64,000 nt of DNA. Source: Gluconobacter roseus NBRC 3990. Lineage in GTDB: Bacteria > Pseudomonadota > Alphaproteobacteria > Acetobacterales > Acetobacteraceae. Position numbers and translations under genes: made by a program. Positions 27,431 through 36,727 of the stretch are shown piece by piece. The stretch lies in the NCBI RefSeq assembly GCF_006538885.1, contig NZ_BJLY01000001.1:496001-560000 (forward strand), written 5' to 3'. How positions within the stretch are numbered: position 1 is the first letter of the stretch; the number at the start of each line of letters is the position of its first letter. The notes under the pieces were generated by a model that did not search any database, was not told the origin of the DNA, and worked only from the letters and a program-made list of their open reading frames with translations.

Positions 27431-29941
27431 TCAGGACGGACGCCGACGATTGCTTCCCGGACGCTTTCCACCCTTTGCAGGGTAGGTCTTGCCTCCGGGT
27501 TTTTTGGGTCCCGAAAAGGATGATCTGCCCGCCGATCTGTCCGGCCCGCCGCGACCGGAACGGCCTCCTGGACGACCACCGCTGCGCTGCTGTTTCTGGC
27601 TTTCGCGCATCCGGCTCTGCGTCCGCAGAACCTGCTCGATCCAGTCATTGAGAATGGACGTGTTGATTTCCGCATCCTGACGGGCCGGATAGGCATCCGG
27701 AAATCGCAGCGCCAGCCACCGCCAGGCCACCAGCCGCTTGTGCCGCTTCTCGGCCCGCTCCAGCTCTTCGCGCCCTGCCTGTTCCGGATGTGGCAAACGT
27801 CCCGTACCCGGCGGCGGCACTGACCGTCCGGCCGCATGATCGGCCGCCCACTGGACAAGCCGCTGGATACCATTGTCCCGCTCGTCAATCGGGCACATGG
27901 CGTAGGTCCATCGCGTCGAAAGATCGAGGTTTTCCACGCCTTCCAGAGCGGCCGCGATTTCCAGCGCCTGCTCCATGTCGGCCAGACGGTAATTCGGATC
28001 GTCCGCCCGCAGAACGGCGTGTTTGATGCGGGTCAGGACACCATAGAGACTATCGCTGTCGATCTCTTCGGCCACGGCCCGGACAATGTCCGAATCCGGC
28101 TGCACGAGGGGGCGCAGTTCCTTGATCTCTTCGGGCGGGGCGCTCAGCATTTTGCGGACGAAACTCGGACTGCCAGCACCGGCGAGCACGCAGACCAGAC
28201 CGCTTTCATGCTTGCCGTAACGCCCCGCGCGACCGCCGATCTGCTTGACTTCCTGCGAGACCAGATCGCGGGTCTGGCGTCCATCGAACTTGCGCAGCGC
28301 GCTGAACACGACGCGGCGGATGGAGAGGTTGAGCCCCATGCCGATGGCGTCCGTTGCGATCAGGATATCAGCCTCCCCACTGTTGAAGCGGGCGGCTTCG
28401 GCACGACGGACTTCCGGGCTCAAAGCACCATAGACCACGGCAACTCGACGCCCCCGCGCCATAAGCTCGGCGCGCAGATCCAGCACTTCACGGCGGGAGA
28501 AGGCGATGACAGCATCGCTGGGTTTGAGTTCATCCAGATGCAGCGTCTCACCCGCCTTGAGCGGGCTTTTACGTTCGAGATGGATCTCGTCCACTGGGTC
28601 GTCGCAAAGCTCGGCAATGCGCTTGACCAGCGGGATGCAGTCCGGCGCGCCGAGGATGAAGACATGCCGGGCCGGGACACCCATGATGGCAGCCGTCCAG
28701 GCGGCCCCACGGTCCGGATCGGCCAGCATCTGCGCTTCATCAATGATCGCCACATCCACCGGATTATGGAACGGACACATCTCAACCGTCGCTGCCAGAT
28801 GGCGCGCCCCCGGCATTTCGATCCGCTCTTCACCCGTAGACAGCGATGCCGGAACACCGCGTGAGAGCAGGGACTCGCGGAACTCGTGGGCCAGCAGCCG
28901 CAGCGGCGCGAGCGCCAGACCGCTCTCGGCATTCGCCAGCGCATTGAGCGCCGTATAGGACTTTCCGGAGTTCGTCGGTCCGGTCACCAGCGTGATGCGG
29001 CGTTTCAGGGCACGCGCCGTGCGGAAATGCCCGGCAAACCGGTCCAGCGCAGCCACGCGGGCAATGGCGGCATTACCCGCCTTGTTGCCCAGATCCAGAA
29101 CTTCCGGCCGGTCCTTGGTTCCGCTGCGCCATTGCGGCAGGAAAGTCCGGAGCCGCTTGAGCTCCGACGGATCGAAGAAGAACAGTTCGATCCCGTCCGG
29201 ACGGGTTTCGCGGCGGGCAATGGGAATCCGGTTTTCGGCAATCCAGCGCAGGGCTTCGCGGCGCGAGCAGTGCAGGGCATTCGGCAGCTCATCGAAGCTG
29301 ACCAGCCCTTCTTCCCACTGACGCAGCCGCTCAAGCTCACGCGCCCTGCGTTCTTCCGCACGGGCCTGAATATCGGCCTGTTCGCGGGCGCGGCGTTCTT
29401 CCGCAATCCGAAGATCGTCTTCGAAGCCGAGATCGACGCTGCCAAATGCGGCCGCGATGCTCTGGGACAGCTTTTCAAGCTGGCCGCTCGACAGGATCAC
29501 ACCCGTATCGGCCAGATCGGCGCGGACATCCTCCAGCACGGCACGCGGGGAGTCGCCCATTTCCTGCCAGCGCGCCATCAGGACATCATCAAGCGTCCGG
29601 CGCAGGGCTGGCATGTCGGCACGCGGATCATGCATGCGGGCCGCGGCTTCCTGCGTATCCGGCTTGCCGACCCAGACCTCGCCGGCTCTGCGGCACACAT
29701 TCATGAGCTGGGACGCCCAGGTCTTGCGGCGCACGACGCACAGCGCTTCGATCAGCCCGTCATGGGAAAGGGTCGCCTCCGGCCCTTCAAGCCTGCGCGC
29801 AACCTGACGCAGCAGGGCAGGGCGCTCGCGCGGCGTGATGTCGAGCGGGGTCCCGAATTCGGCCTCGGCCCGCTGAAGGGCGCGTTCGGCCGGGGAAAAA
29901 GAGTCGGAAAGAGTGGCGTCCGGCATGGAGTCGTCTGTCAT
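27431..29941 (-). CDS. Suv3-like DExH RNA helicase
   Basis: Superfamily-2 helicase related to mitochondrial SUV3, an RNA-unwinding degradosome partner. Visible motifs are Walker A GPTNSGKSYTALNAL near residue 320, DEAQ in AIIDEAQML near 400, and QIGGRAGRYG (motif VI) near 570. About 230 residues with charged coiled-coil character precede the helicase core (RIAEERRAREQADIQARAEE). The last 55 residues are Arg/Gly/Ser-rich, a likely RNA-binding tail. Start choice is uncertain: 29941 gives 836 residues; other in-frame starts are 29926, 29959, 29983 and a TTG at 30001. Confidence 0.82.
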   Translation of the reverse strand: MTDDSMPDATLSDSFSPAERALQRAEAEFGTPLDITPRERPALLRQVARRLEGPEATLSHDGLIEALCVVRRKTWASQLMNVCRRAGEVWVGKPDTQEAAARMHDPRADMPALRRTLDDVLMARWQEMGDSPRAVLEDVRADLADTGVILSSGQLEKLSQSIAAAFGSVDLGFEDDLRIAEERRAREQADIQARAEERRARELERLRQWEEGLVSFDELPNALHCSRREALRWIAENRIPIARRETRPDGIELFFFDPSELKRLRTFLPQWRSGTKDRPEVLDLGNKAGNAAIARVAALDRFAGHFRTARALKRRITLVTGPTNSGKSYTALNALANAESGLALAPLRLLAHEFRESLLSRGVPASLSTGEERIEMPGARHLAATVEMCPFHNPVDVAIIDEAQMLADPDRGAAWTAAIMGVPARHVFILGAPDCIPLVKRIAELCDDPVDEIHLERKSPLKAGETLHLDELKPSDAVIAFSRREVLDLRAELMARGRRVAVVYGALSPEVRRAEAARFNSGEADILIATDAIGMGLNLSIRRVVFSALRKFDGRQTRDLVSQEVKQIGGRAGRYGKHESGLVCVLAGAGSPSFVRKMLSAPPEEIKELRPLVQPDSDIVRAVAEEIDSDSLYGVLTRIKHAVLRADDPNYRLADMEQALEIAAALEGVENLDLSTRWTYAMCPIDERDNGIQRLVQWAADHAAGRSVPPPGTGRLPHPEQAGREELERAEKRHKRLVAWRWLALRFPDAYPARQDAEINTSILNDWIEQVLRTQSRMRESQKQQRSGGRPGGRSGRGGPDRSAGRSSFSGPKKPGGKTYPAKGGKRPGSNRRRPS

Positions 29942-30029
29942 AAGAGTCTTGTGCGTCATTCCGGCATGCGCTTCAACGCGCATGGGTTTCCCGAGCGGCA
30001 ACGATTGGGCTAAAAGACCCGACCATTAT

Positions 30030-30044
30030 CAGGTCCGTGACCTG
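30030..30044. promoter_or_regulatory. Inverted repeat upstream of fpr, possible operator
   Basis: CAGGTC-CGT-GACCTG is a perfect 6-bp inverted repeat between the divergent helicase and ferredoxin reductase genes, 33 nt before the fpr start. Function is a guess from position. Confidence 0.3.
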
Positions 30045-30076
30045 TTATCCGTTCCGAACCGGAGACAGAACCAGAC

Positions 30077-30964
30077 ATGTCCACCCCGACTTTTGCCGCC
30101 CCGACTCCGACCATTGACGAGCTCCTGACTGGCCTGATGCCGTTCGAAGGCCATCCGAAGCAGTACCGCCTTGCCGAGCCGAGCAAGGAATACGCCCATC
30201 TGTATCCGGCGAAGGTGCTGACGGTCCATCACTGGACGGACCGCCTGTTCAGCTTCACCACAACGCGTGATCCCGGCCTGCGTTTCGAGAACGGCCAGTT
30301 CGCGATGATCGGCATCGAGGTCGAAGGCAAGCCGCTCCTGCGCGCCTATTCGATCGCGTCCGCCAACTATGAAGACCACATGGAGTTCCTCTCCATCGCG
30401 GTTCCCGATGGCCCGCTGACCTCGCGTCTGCGTCACGTGAAGGTGGGCGATACGGTCCTGATCGGCCGCAAGCCGGTTGGCACGCTGCTGCTCGACAACC
30501 TCAAGCCGGGTCGCAACCTGTACTTCCTGTCCACGGGAACGGGTCTGGCGCCGTTCATGAGCCTCATCAAGGATCCCGAGGCTTACGAGCGCTATGAGAA
30601 CGTGATCCTCAGCCACACCGTCCGCATCTCGGGCGAGCTGGCCTATGAGAACCACATCCGCCACGAGCTGCCGGAGCACGAGTTCCTGGGTGAGTTCGTC
30701 AAGGACAAGCTGCGCTACTACCCGGCAGTGACCCGCGAAGACTATGCCGTGACCGATCGCATCACCAAGCTGATCGAGACGGGCAAGATCTTCGAGGATC
30801 TGGGTATCGACAAGCTCGATCCCGAGCATGACCGCGTCATGATCTGCGGTTCGCCGGAAATGCTTGCCGACACCGAAGCCCTTCTCGAGCGTATGGGTTT
30901 CGTGGAAGGCAATATGAGCCATCAGGGTTCGTATGTCGTTGAAAAGGCCTTTGCCGAGCGCTGA
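30077..30964 (+). CDS. fpr: Ferredoxin--NADP(+) reductase
   Basis: FAD enzyme that transfers electrons between NADPH and ferredoxin or flavodoxin. Of 295 residues, the FAD-binding RAYSIASANYEDHMEF (RxYS motif) lies near 91-106, followed by VPDGPLTSRL. The pyridine nucleotide site starts at STGTGLAPFMSLI, with MICGSPEM later and the C-terminal GSYVVEKAFAER. It is about 35 residues longer than many bacterial Fpr proteins, mainly through the N-terminus before FEGHPKQYRL. The next gene begins 25 nt downstream. Confidence 0.92.
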   Translation: MSTPTFAAPTPTIDELLTGLMPFEGHPKQYRLAEPSKEYAHLYPAKVLTVHHWTDRLFSFTTTRDPGLRFENGQFAMIGIEVEGKPLLRAYSIASANYEDHMEFLSIAVPDGPLTSRLRHVKVGDTVLIGRKPVGTLLLDNLKPGRNLYFLSTGTGLAPFMSLIKDPEAYERYENVILSHTVRISGELAYENHIRHELPEHEFLGEFVKDKLRYYPAVTREDYAVTDRITKLIETGKIFEDLGIDKLDPEHDRVMICGSPEMLADTEALLERMGFVEGNMSHQGSYVVEKAFAER

Positions 30965-30989
30965 GGTCACAAAGGCACGAAAGGCCGGG

Positions 30990-32384
30990 ATGATGCAGGA
31001 TTTTGATCTGTTCGTTATTGGTGCCGGTTCGGGCGGCGTGCGCTGTGCGCGCATTGCCGCCCAGAACGGAGCGCGCGTCGCGATTGCGGAGCGCCGACAC
31101 TGGGGCGGAACCTGCGTCAATCTCGGCTGCGTGCCCAAGAAACTGATGGTCTATGCGGCCGAATATGGCCGCGAGATCGCCGATGCCCCTTCCTACGGGT
31201 GGGACGTCACACCGGTTGCGCATGACTGGTCCACGCTGATCAGCGCCAAAGACCGTGAGATCGAACGCCTGAACCGCATCTATGTCTCGATGCTGGAAAA
31301 GGCCGGGGTCACGCTGTTTACGGGCGATGCCAGCTTCGTGGACGCCCATACGGTCGAGATCGGCCCGTCCGAACTGGCGCCGGATGCGTCCGTCCAGCGT
31401 GTCCGGGCGAAGAACATCGTCATTGCCACCGGATCCACGCCCACGCGTCTGAACATTCCCGGCGCGGAACATGCCATCGTCTCGGATGATGCCTTCCATC
31501 TCTCTGATCGTCCCGAGCGCGTCGCCGTGATCGGCAGCGGCTATATCGGTATCGAATTTGCCGGAATTTTCGCGGGGCTTGGTTCGAAGGTAGATCTGGT
31601 GTTCCGCCAGCAGCTCCCCTTGCGCGGCTTCGATCATGAAATGCGCGCCCATCTGTCCGAACTGCTGCCGCTGAACGGCATCAAGGCGCATCCCGGTCGC
31701 TCTCCGGAGCGGATCGAAAAGGTTGCGGACGGCTATCGTCTGCATCTTGAAGGCGGGGATGTCATCGAGACGGACTGCGTGTTCATGGCGACGGGCCGTC
31801 ACCCCAATCTGGCGCCGCTGAAGCTCGACAATGCCGGCGTTGCCACCTGGGATGGTCGTATTCCGGCCAAGCCCGATGATGCGACGACCAACGTGCCGGG
31901 CATTTATGCCATTGGGGACGTGACGGACACCTACAACCTCACACCTACCGCCATTGCCGAAGGTCACATTCTGGCCGAGCGCCTGTTTGGTGAACCGGGC
32001 CGCGAATGGTCCTTCGCCACAACCCCCAAGGCCGTGTTCTTCTCCCAGCCGCTCGCTACGGTCGGCCTGACCGAAGATGAGGCTGCCCAGAGCCATGATC
32101 TGGATATTTACACATCCAGCTTCACGCCGATGCGCCAGACGCTTTCGGGCCGCAAGGGCAAGACCCTGATGAAGCTGGTTGTGGATGCACAGAGCAAGAT
32201 TGTGCTCGGTGCGCACATGATCGGTCCTGATGCGCCGGAAATCATTCAGGGCCTCGCCATTGCGGTCACGGCAAAGCTGACCAAGCGGGATTTCGATCGC
32301 ACGATCGGCCTGCACCCCACCAGTGCGGAGGAGTTCGTGACCATGCGGAGCCTCACACGTCACGTCCCCCGAAAAGCAGGCTGA
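30990..32384 (+). CDS. gor: Glutathione-disulfide reductase
   Basis: NADPH-dependent flavoprotein that keeps glutathione reduced. From 30990 it is 464 residues: the FAD motif VIGAGSGGVRCARIAA, the redox-active pair C42-VNLG-C47 in CVNLGCVPKK, an NADP domain with VIGSGYIGIEFAGIFAGLG, an FAD-contacting AIGDVTDTYNLTP, and the dimer-interface active-site HPTSAEEFVTM. The paired ATGs at 30990 and 30993 are both possible; an ATG at 30933 inside fpr is rejected. The position behind fpr suggests a shared redox-supply transcript. Confidence 0.93.
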   Translation: MMQDFDLFVIGAGSGGVRCARIAAQNGARVAIAERRHWGGTCVNLGCVPKKLMVYAAEYGREIADAPSYGWDVTPVAHDWSTLISAKDREIERLNRIYVSMLEKAGVTLFTGDASFVDAHTVEIGPSELAPDASVQRVRAKNIVIATGSTPTRLNIPGAEHAIVSDDAFHLSDRPERVAVIGSGYIGIEFAGIFAGLGSKVDLVFRQQLPLRGFDHEMRAHLSELLPLNGIKAHPGRSPERIEKVADGYRLHLEGGDVIETDCVFMATGRHPNLAPLKLDNAGVATWDGRIPAKPDDATTNVPGIYAIGDVTDTYNLTPTAIAEGHILAERLFGEPGREWSFATTPKAVFFSQPLATVGLTEDEAAQSHDLDIYTSSFTPMRQTLSGRKGKTLMKLVVDAQSKIVLGAHMIGPDAPEIIQGLAIAVTAKLTKRDFDRTIGLHPTSAEEFVTMRSLTRHVPRKAG

Positions 32385-32464
32385 ACCATCATGGCGGCGC
32401 GTAACGGTCTTACGGAGGCCCCGCAGTCGGGCCGTCACAAATTTTCTGAAGGGCAGCACCGGGC

Positions 32465-34504
32465 ATGAAGTTTGGCTGGCTGTTTGCCCCGTCCATCACG
32501 TCCGTCATGTTCGCTCTCCGCACCACGATCGCAGCGCTTCTGGCGCTGGCAATCGCGCTGTGGATGGAGCTTGGTGAGCCGCAATGGGCTGCCATGACCG
32601 TTTGGATTGTCGCCCAGAACTCCCGCGGCGAGAGTATTTCCAAGGGCCGGTGGCGTCTCGTTGGCACCGTGATCGGGATGGTGATGGCCATCGTGCTCAT
32701 GGCGGCCTTTCCACAATATCCCTGGCTGTTCCTTCCGGCACTGGCGCTCTGGGTCGGGCTGTGTGCTGGTCTCGCAACGCTGACGCATAACTTCCGCGGC
32801 TACGCCCTCGTGCTGGCCGGCTATACCTGCACCATCATTGCGCTGGGTGCGGTCAAGGAGCCTGACCACGTCTTCAATGTGGCGATGGCCCGCGGCACCT
32901 ATATTTTCCTTGGCGTGATCTGCGAGACGGCGATGGGCATGATTGCCCTGCCGAACGTCGCAGGCCGTGCGCGTGAGGAACTGCGCAAACGCCTTCAGGC
33001 CATCCTGACCCGTGCTATCCCCGCATTAACGGATGTTCTGCGCCAGAAGAGGGGGGCGACGGACGACCTTTCGACCCTTCTGGGCTCGCTTCAGGCCTCC
33101 AGCGATCAGATCGAATTCAGCCGCATCGAGATCCGCAGCGAAGGCAACGAGGTCGAGCACGCCTATGTCACGCTCGGTCTGGTCGCGCGCGTCCTGTCAC
33201 GCGGACTCGGCCTACGCACGCGCATGACGGCCGTAACGCATCAGCCCGAAGCCCTGCGACCTTTCCTTGAAGACATGGCCAGTGCTCTGGACGGAATGCC
33301 GGAGCGTCTGGTGACCGATCGTCGCGGCATCGCAGCACTGGTTCAGGCCGAGGCCCTTCTGGCCGAGTGCCGGGGCCGGATGCAGACCATTCTGCCGCGT
33401 GACGACGAGGACTCCCTGAATGAAGGGATCATCCTGACCGGTGTGGAAGTCATGCTGTCGGATCTGTGCGAAACGCTGCGCTCCTATCGCGCCAGCGTGG
33501 ATGGCGCGCCGGTTTCCGAACGTCATCGTCTGACCCGTAATCCCGACTGGCGCGCCTCCATGCGCAACGGCGTGCGTACGACCGCGGCCCTGCTGTTCGG
33601 GGCCTATGTCTGGGAGGTTACGGCCTGGCCACAGGGCAGTGTGTTCCTGACGTTCATCGCCGTGGTCTGCGCGCGTTTTGCGACTTTCGAGAACACCGTC
33701 CTGCTGAGTGCTGCGTTCTTTTATGGCGCTGTCTGGGCTGCCGTAGCGAGCGTCATTCCGGTCTTTATCGTCATGCCGGTAACAGCCAATTATCCGTTCT
33801 TCTGTCTGGTCGCCGGGTTCTTCATGATGCTGGGCGGCCTGGCGTCCCGCAATCCGTCCACGGCTGTCATGGCCGCGTCTTACGGCACGTTCTTTCCGTT
33901 CCTGCTCGGCATGGATAATCAGGGGCGCATCAACGAAATCGGCTGGTTCAACACCACGATCGCTCTGCTGCTGGGGCTGGGTGCTGGTGTGATCATCTTC
34001 CGGGCTGTCCTGCCATTTACGCCAGCACGCGCCGGCGAAGTTCTGCGGTACCAGCTCAAGCGCAGTCTGCGCCGGCTGGCGCTGCCGGGTGTAGTCATGG
34101 ACGAATATGTCTGGATCAACGAAGGCACGCAGAGCATGGAGCGCGCCGTGCGATTTGCCGGTTCGCTCTCCAGCGATCGTGCGGAAGCGATGCTGCGCGG
34201 CACGCTCTCGGTTCTGACAGTTGGGCGAAACGTGCTGATGCTGCGAAAGCTCGCCCAGCATGGAAGCCTGCCGGATACGGCTGTCGCGGCAGTCGACGGG
34301 ATGGTGCGGAACCTGTTGCGGCGCAAGCTGCCCTTGACGCACACCTCCGCCACGATCGACCCCACACTGGACGAACTCTACGCTCTGGAGCGCCAGTCAC
34401 AGGATCCGTCGATCCGCCATGATCTGGTTCTGGCGATCGGGTCCCTGCTGATCGTGCGTACCGAAATGCCGGTCAGCAGGGCCTTCCTCAAAGGCGCATT
34501 CTGA
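32465..34504 (+). CDS. FUSC family inner-membrane transporter
   Basis: The 679-residue protein has two similar blocks of membrane helices (about 15-170 and 375-535), separated and followed by cytoplasmic helical regions. This is the layout of fusaric-acid-resistance/aromatic-acid-exporter (FUSC, YccS/AaeB-like) proteins. The repeat is visible as WMELGEPQWAAMTVWIV in the first block and AWPQGSVFLTFIAVVCA in the second. Such proteins often work with an HlyD-type adaptor, but none is nearby. The substrate is unknown. It ends 6 nt before a convergent hydrolase gene. Confidence 0.88.
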   Translation: MKFGWLFAPSITSVMFALRTTIAALLALAIALWMELGEPQWAAMTVWIVAQNSRGESISKGRWRLVGTVIGMVMAIVLMAAFPQYPWLFLPALALWVGLCAGLATLTHNFRGYALVLAGYTCTIIALGAVKEPDHVFNVAMARGTYIFLGVICETAMGMIALPNVAGRAREELRKRLQAILTRAIPALTDVLRQKRGATDDLSTLLGSLQASSDQIEFSRIEIRSEGNEVEHAYVTLGLVARVLSRGLGLRTRMTAVTHQPEALRPFLEDMASALDGMPERLVTDRRGIAALVQAEALLAECRGRMQTILPRDDEDSLNEGIILTGVEVMLSDLCETLRSYRASVDGAPVSERHRLTRNPDWRASMRNGVRTTAALLFGAYVWEVTAWPQGSVFLTFIAVVCARFATFENTVLLSAAFFYGAVWAAVASVIPVFIVMPVTANYPFFCLVAGFFMMLGGLASRNPSTAVMAASYGTFFPFLLGMDNQGRINEIGWFNTTIALLLGLGAGVIIFRAVLPFTPARAGEVLRYQLKRSLRRLALPGVVMDEYVWINEGTQSMERAVRFAGSLSSDRAEAMLRGTLSVLTVGRNVLMLRKLAQHGSLPDTAVAAVDGMVRNLLRRKLPLTHTSATIDPTLDELYALERQSQDPSIRHDLVLAIGSLLIVRTEMPVSRAFLKGAF

Positions 34505-34510
34505 CGCGCC

Positions 34511-35335
34511 TCAGGGCGTAGCGAGGAACCGCAGCAGGTCTTCGTTCACCCGCTCGGCATGGGTCATGAACAGCCCGTGCGGCGCGCCTTCATAGGAAAT
34601 CCAGGTCGAACCCGGAATGGCTGCCGCGGCTTTCTGACCCGCAATATCGGCGGGAACGGCAGAATCAGCCGTGCCGTGGATCACCAGTGTCGGGACGGTG
34701 AAAGCCTGCAGGTCCGGCCGGAAATCTGTCGTACCCCACGCATCCACACAGTCCAGCGTTGCCATCGGGCTCGCCATGGATGCCAACAGGAATGACCAGT
34801 CCAGCACGCCCTGACTGACGGGGTGATGGATCATGCTGACGCCGTAGAAATCGGGAATGAAATCTTTCAGGAAGCCGAAGCGGTCCTGACGGATTTTCTG
34901 CTTGATGCCGTCAAAGACGGAAATATCCACCCCCTTGGGGTTGTCGGATGTCTTGAGCAGGAAGGGAACCACCGAAGACAGCAGCACCGTCTTAGAAATA
35001 CGCGACCGGCCATGGCGGCTCAGATAGCGCGCGACTTCACCGCCACCCATGGAGAAGCCGACCAGCGTTGTATCCCACAGGTCAAGCTGTTCGAGAATGA
35101 CGGCCAGATCATCGGCCAGCGTATCGTAATCGTAGCAGTTGATCGGATGGCCGGACTGACCAAATCCGCGGCGGTCATAGGTGATGACGCGGTAACCCGC
35201 CTCGACCAGCGCCAGTGTCTGCTTTTCCCACATGTCCCCGGTGAGGGGCCATCCATGGATCAGGATGACGGGCTTTCCGGCCCCCATGTCCTTGACGTGA
35301 AGGCTCGTTCCATCAGTAGCGGTGATATACGGCAT
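34511..35335 (-). CDS. Alpha/beta hydrolase (cofactor-free haloperoxidase-like)
   Basis: A 274-residue single-domain hydrolase: oxyanion region LIHGWPLTGDMW, nucleophile S95 in GFSMGGGEVARY, an acid Asp in TLVIHGTADSAVP, and the catalytic His in EGAPHGLFMTH. The sequence around the nucleophile is characteristic of non-haem chloroperoxidase and related esterases/perhydrolases. There is no signal peptide. The real substrate is not evident. AGGA precedes the ATG. Confidence 0.9.
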   Translation of the reverse strand: MPYITATDGTSLHVKDMGAGKPVILIHGWPLTGDMWEKQTLALVEAGYRVITYDRRGFGQSGHPINCYDYDTLADDLAVILEQLDLWDTTLVGFSMGGGEVARYLSRHGRSRISKTVLLSSVVPFLLKTSDNPKGVDISVFDGIKQKIRQDRFGFLKDFIPDFYGVSMIHHPVSQGVLDWSFLLASMASPMATLDCVDAWGTTDFRPDLQAFTVPTLVIHGTADSAVPADIAGQKAAAAIPGSTWISYEGAPHGLFMTHAERVNEDLLRFLATP

Positions 35336-35399
35336 GGTTCTGATCCTCGAAGGCGTTTACCTGAGGACCAGAACTTGTTGTCGCGACTTTGGTTGCGTC

Positions 35400-35807
35400 T
35401 TACCAGCCGTTTCCGCGCGGAGCGACATAGCCATTGCCGGTCGCATCGCCAAGCTGACCAGACTGCGTGTTGTTGCTGCCCTGATAGGATGAACCGAACT
35501 TGGACAGGTTCGCACCTGTCACGGAATCGCGCTCCACACCGGCTTCATGGTCCGGATCGGGGCCATGCTCAAACTCGGTGGACGGTGTGTCGGAATAACC
35601 CGGAGGCGGCTTGCGATGGCCACGGGCGCGGAAATGCTCACCGCCAGTCGTGGTCTGCGGCTGCGCATCGCTCTGGCCGGGCTGCGGGGAGAGCGTCGTG
35701 CCAGCCGCGTAAGGCTGACCGAAGGATGCGGTCTGGGCCTGTGCCGCCCCTCCCAGCAGAGCGGTCGCCAGCAGGGCATGGCAGAAGAAACGGGAAGAGG
35801 ACAACAT
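35400..35807 (-). CDS. Hypothetical secreted protein
   Basis: From the ATG at 35807 the protein is 135 residues. It begins with a signal peptide (FFCHALLATALLGGAAQAQ, cleavage likely after AQA). The mature part is polar and apparently unstructured, rich in Gly, Gln, Ser, Thr and Pro, and has no domain I recognise. An upstream in-frame ATG at 35888 would place 27 polar residues before the signal sequence and is rejected. It lies 64 nt upstream of the hydrolase gene on the same strand. Confidence 0.65.
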   Translation of the reverse strand: MLSSSRFFCHALLATALLGGAAQAQTASFGQPYAAGTTLSPQPGQSDAQPQTTTGGEHFRARGHRKPPPGYSDTPSTEFEHGPDPDHEAGVERDSVTGANLSKFGSSYQGSNNTQSGQLGDATGNGYVAPRGNGW

Positions 35808-36026
35808 GTGATCCGGTCCTTGGCCGATCATGACAACAAGGCTGCCTCCCGGAGGAAACGTGACGTCAGGCTCTGACATCCCCGGCAAGGCGGCATATCA
35901 GTTTATAATCGGCCCGCTTTCCCCCGTGTTCAAGACTTCTTTTCCTCTGGAACCGTTTCAGAGCCGCCCCATATCAGAGGACATGACGATATCAGTACGG
36001 GTTTTTCCGGTTCGGGGCGGTGACTG

Positions 36027-36680
36027 ATGGATGATCTTCTGGCGTCCGTCCGTCCGCGAACCATCCTGGCCGAGGGGGCGGTGTGGCTGCCCGGCTTTGC
36101 CCTGTCCGAAGCGCCAGCACTCCATGAAGCCATTGCGCAGGTCTCCGCACAGGCGCCTTTTCGCCATTTCCGTACCCGCATGGGTTCGATGTCGGCTGCG
36201 ATGACCTCCTGCGGAGCCTGTGGCTGGGTCGCCGATCCGTCGGGATACCGCTATTCCCGAACCGATCCGCAGAGCGGGCAGCCCTGGCCTGCCATGCCAG
36301 ACGCACTTCGTCACCTTGCAGTCCGGGCGGCGACTGAAGCGGGTTATGAAGGCTTCGATCCCGCGTCCTGCCTCATCAATCGCTACGGACCGGGAGCGAA
36401 AATGGGTCTGCACCAAGACAGGGATGAGGGAATGCCCGAGGCCCCGGTTGTCTCGGTTTCCCTTGGCGTACCCGCGCGTTTTTCATTTGGTGGTTCAAGC
36501 CGGACGGACCCGAAACGCACCATCGAACTTCTGGATGGTGACGTTGTGGTCTGGGGCGGTCCCTCCCGGTTTGCGTGGCACGGCGTCTCGCCCGTCCGTG
36601 AAACATTCCATCAGCAGACAGGTGCCATGCGATACAATCTGACGTTTCGCGCTATCAACGCCGCGCTTTTTCAGCCATAA
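36027..36680 (+). CDS. alkB: Alpha-ketoglutarate-dependent dioxygenase AlkB
   Basis: Fe(II)/2-oxoglutarate enzyme that directly reverses N-alkyl lesions in DNA and RNA. Of 217 residues, the iron ligands are H129 and D131 in LHQDRDE and H185 in FAWHGV; the 2-oxoglutarate-binding Arg is in the terminal [23 protein letters not shown] is a family hallmark. GGGGCGGTGA precedes the ATG. No ada-type gene is adjacent, so control by an adaptive response cannot be seen here. Confidence 0.94.
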   Translation: MDDLLASVRPRTILAEGAVWLPGFALSEAPALHEAIAQVSAQAPFRHFRTRMGSMSAAMTSCGACGWVADPSGYRYSRTDPQSGQPWPAMPDALRHLAVRAATEAGYEGFDPASCLINRYGPGAKMGLHQDRDEGMPEAPVVSVSLGVPARFSFGGSSRTDPKRTIELLDGDVVVWGGPSRFAWHGVSPVRETFHQQTGAMRYNLTFRAINAALFQP

Positions 36681-36727
36681 CCAGCCCCCCGCAACTCCCG
36701 CATTCACATCCTTCCGGAGGGCATTTG

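Noticed and set aside
30837-32459. 540-codon open frame antisense to gor
   Set aside because: Covers glutathione reductase, whose catalytic cysteines and cofactor sites are all intact on the plus strand.
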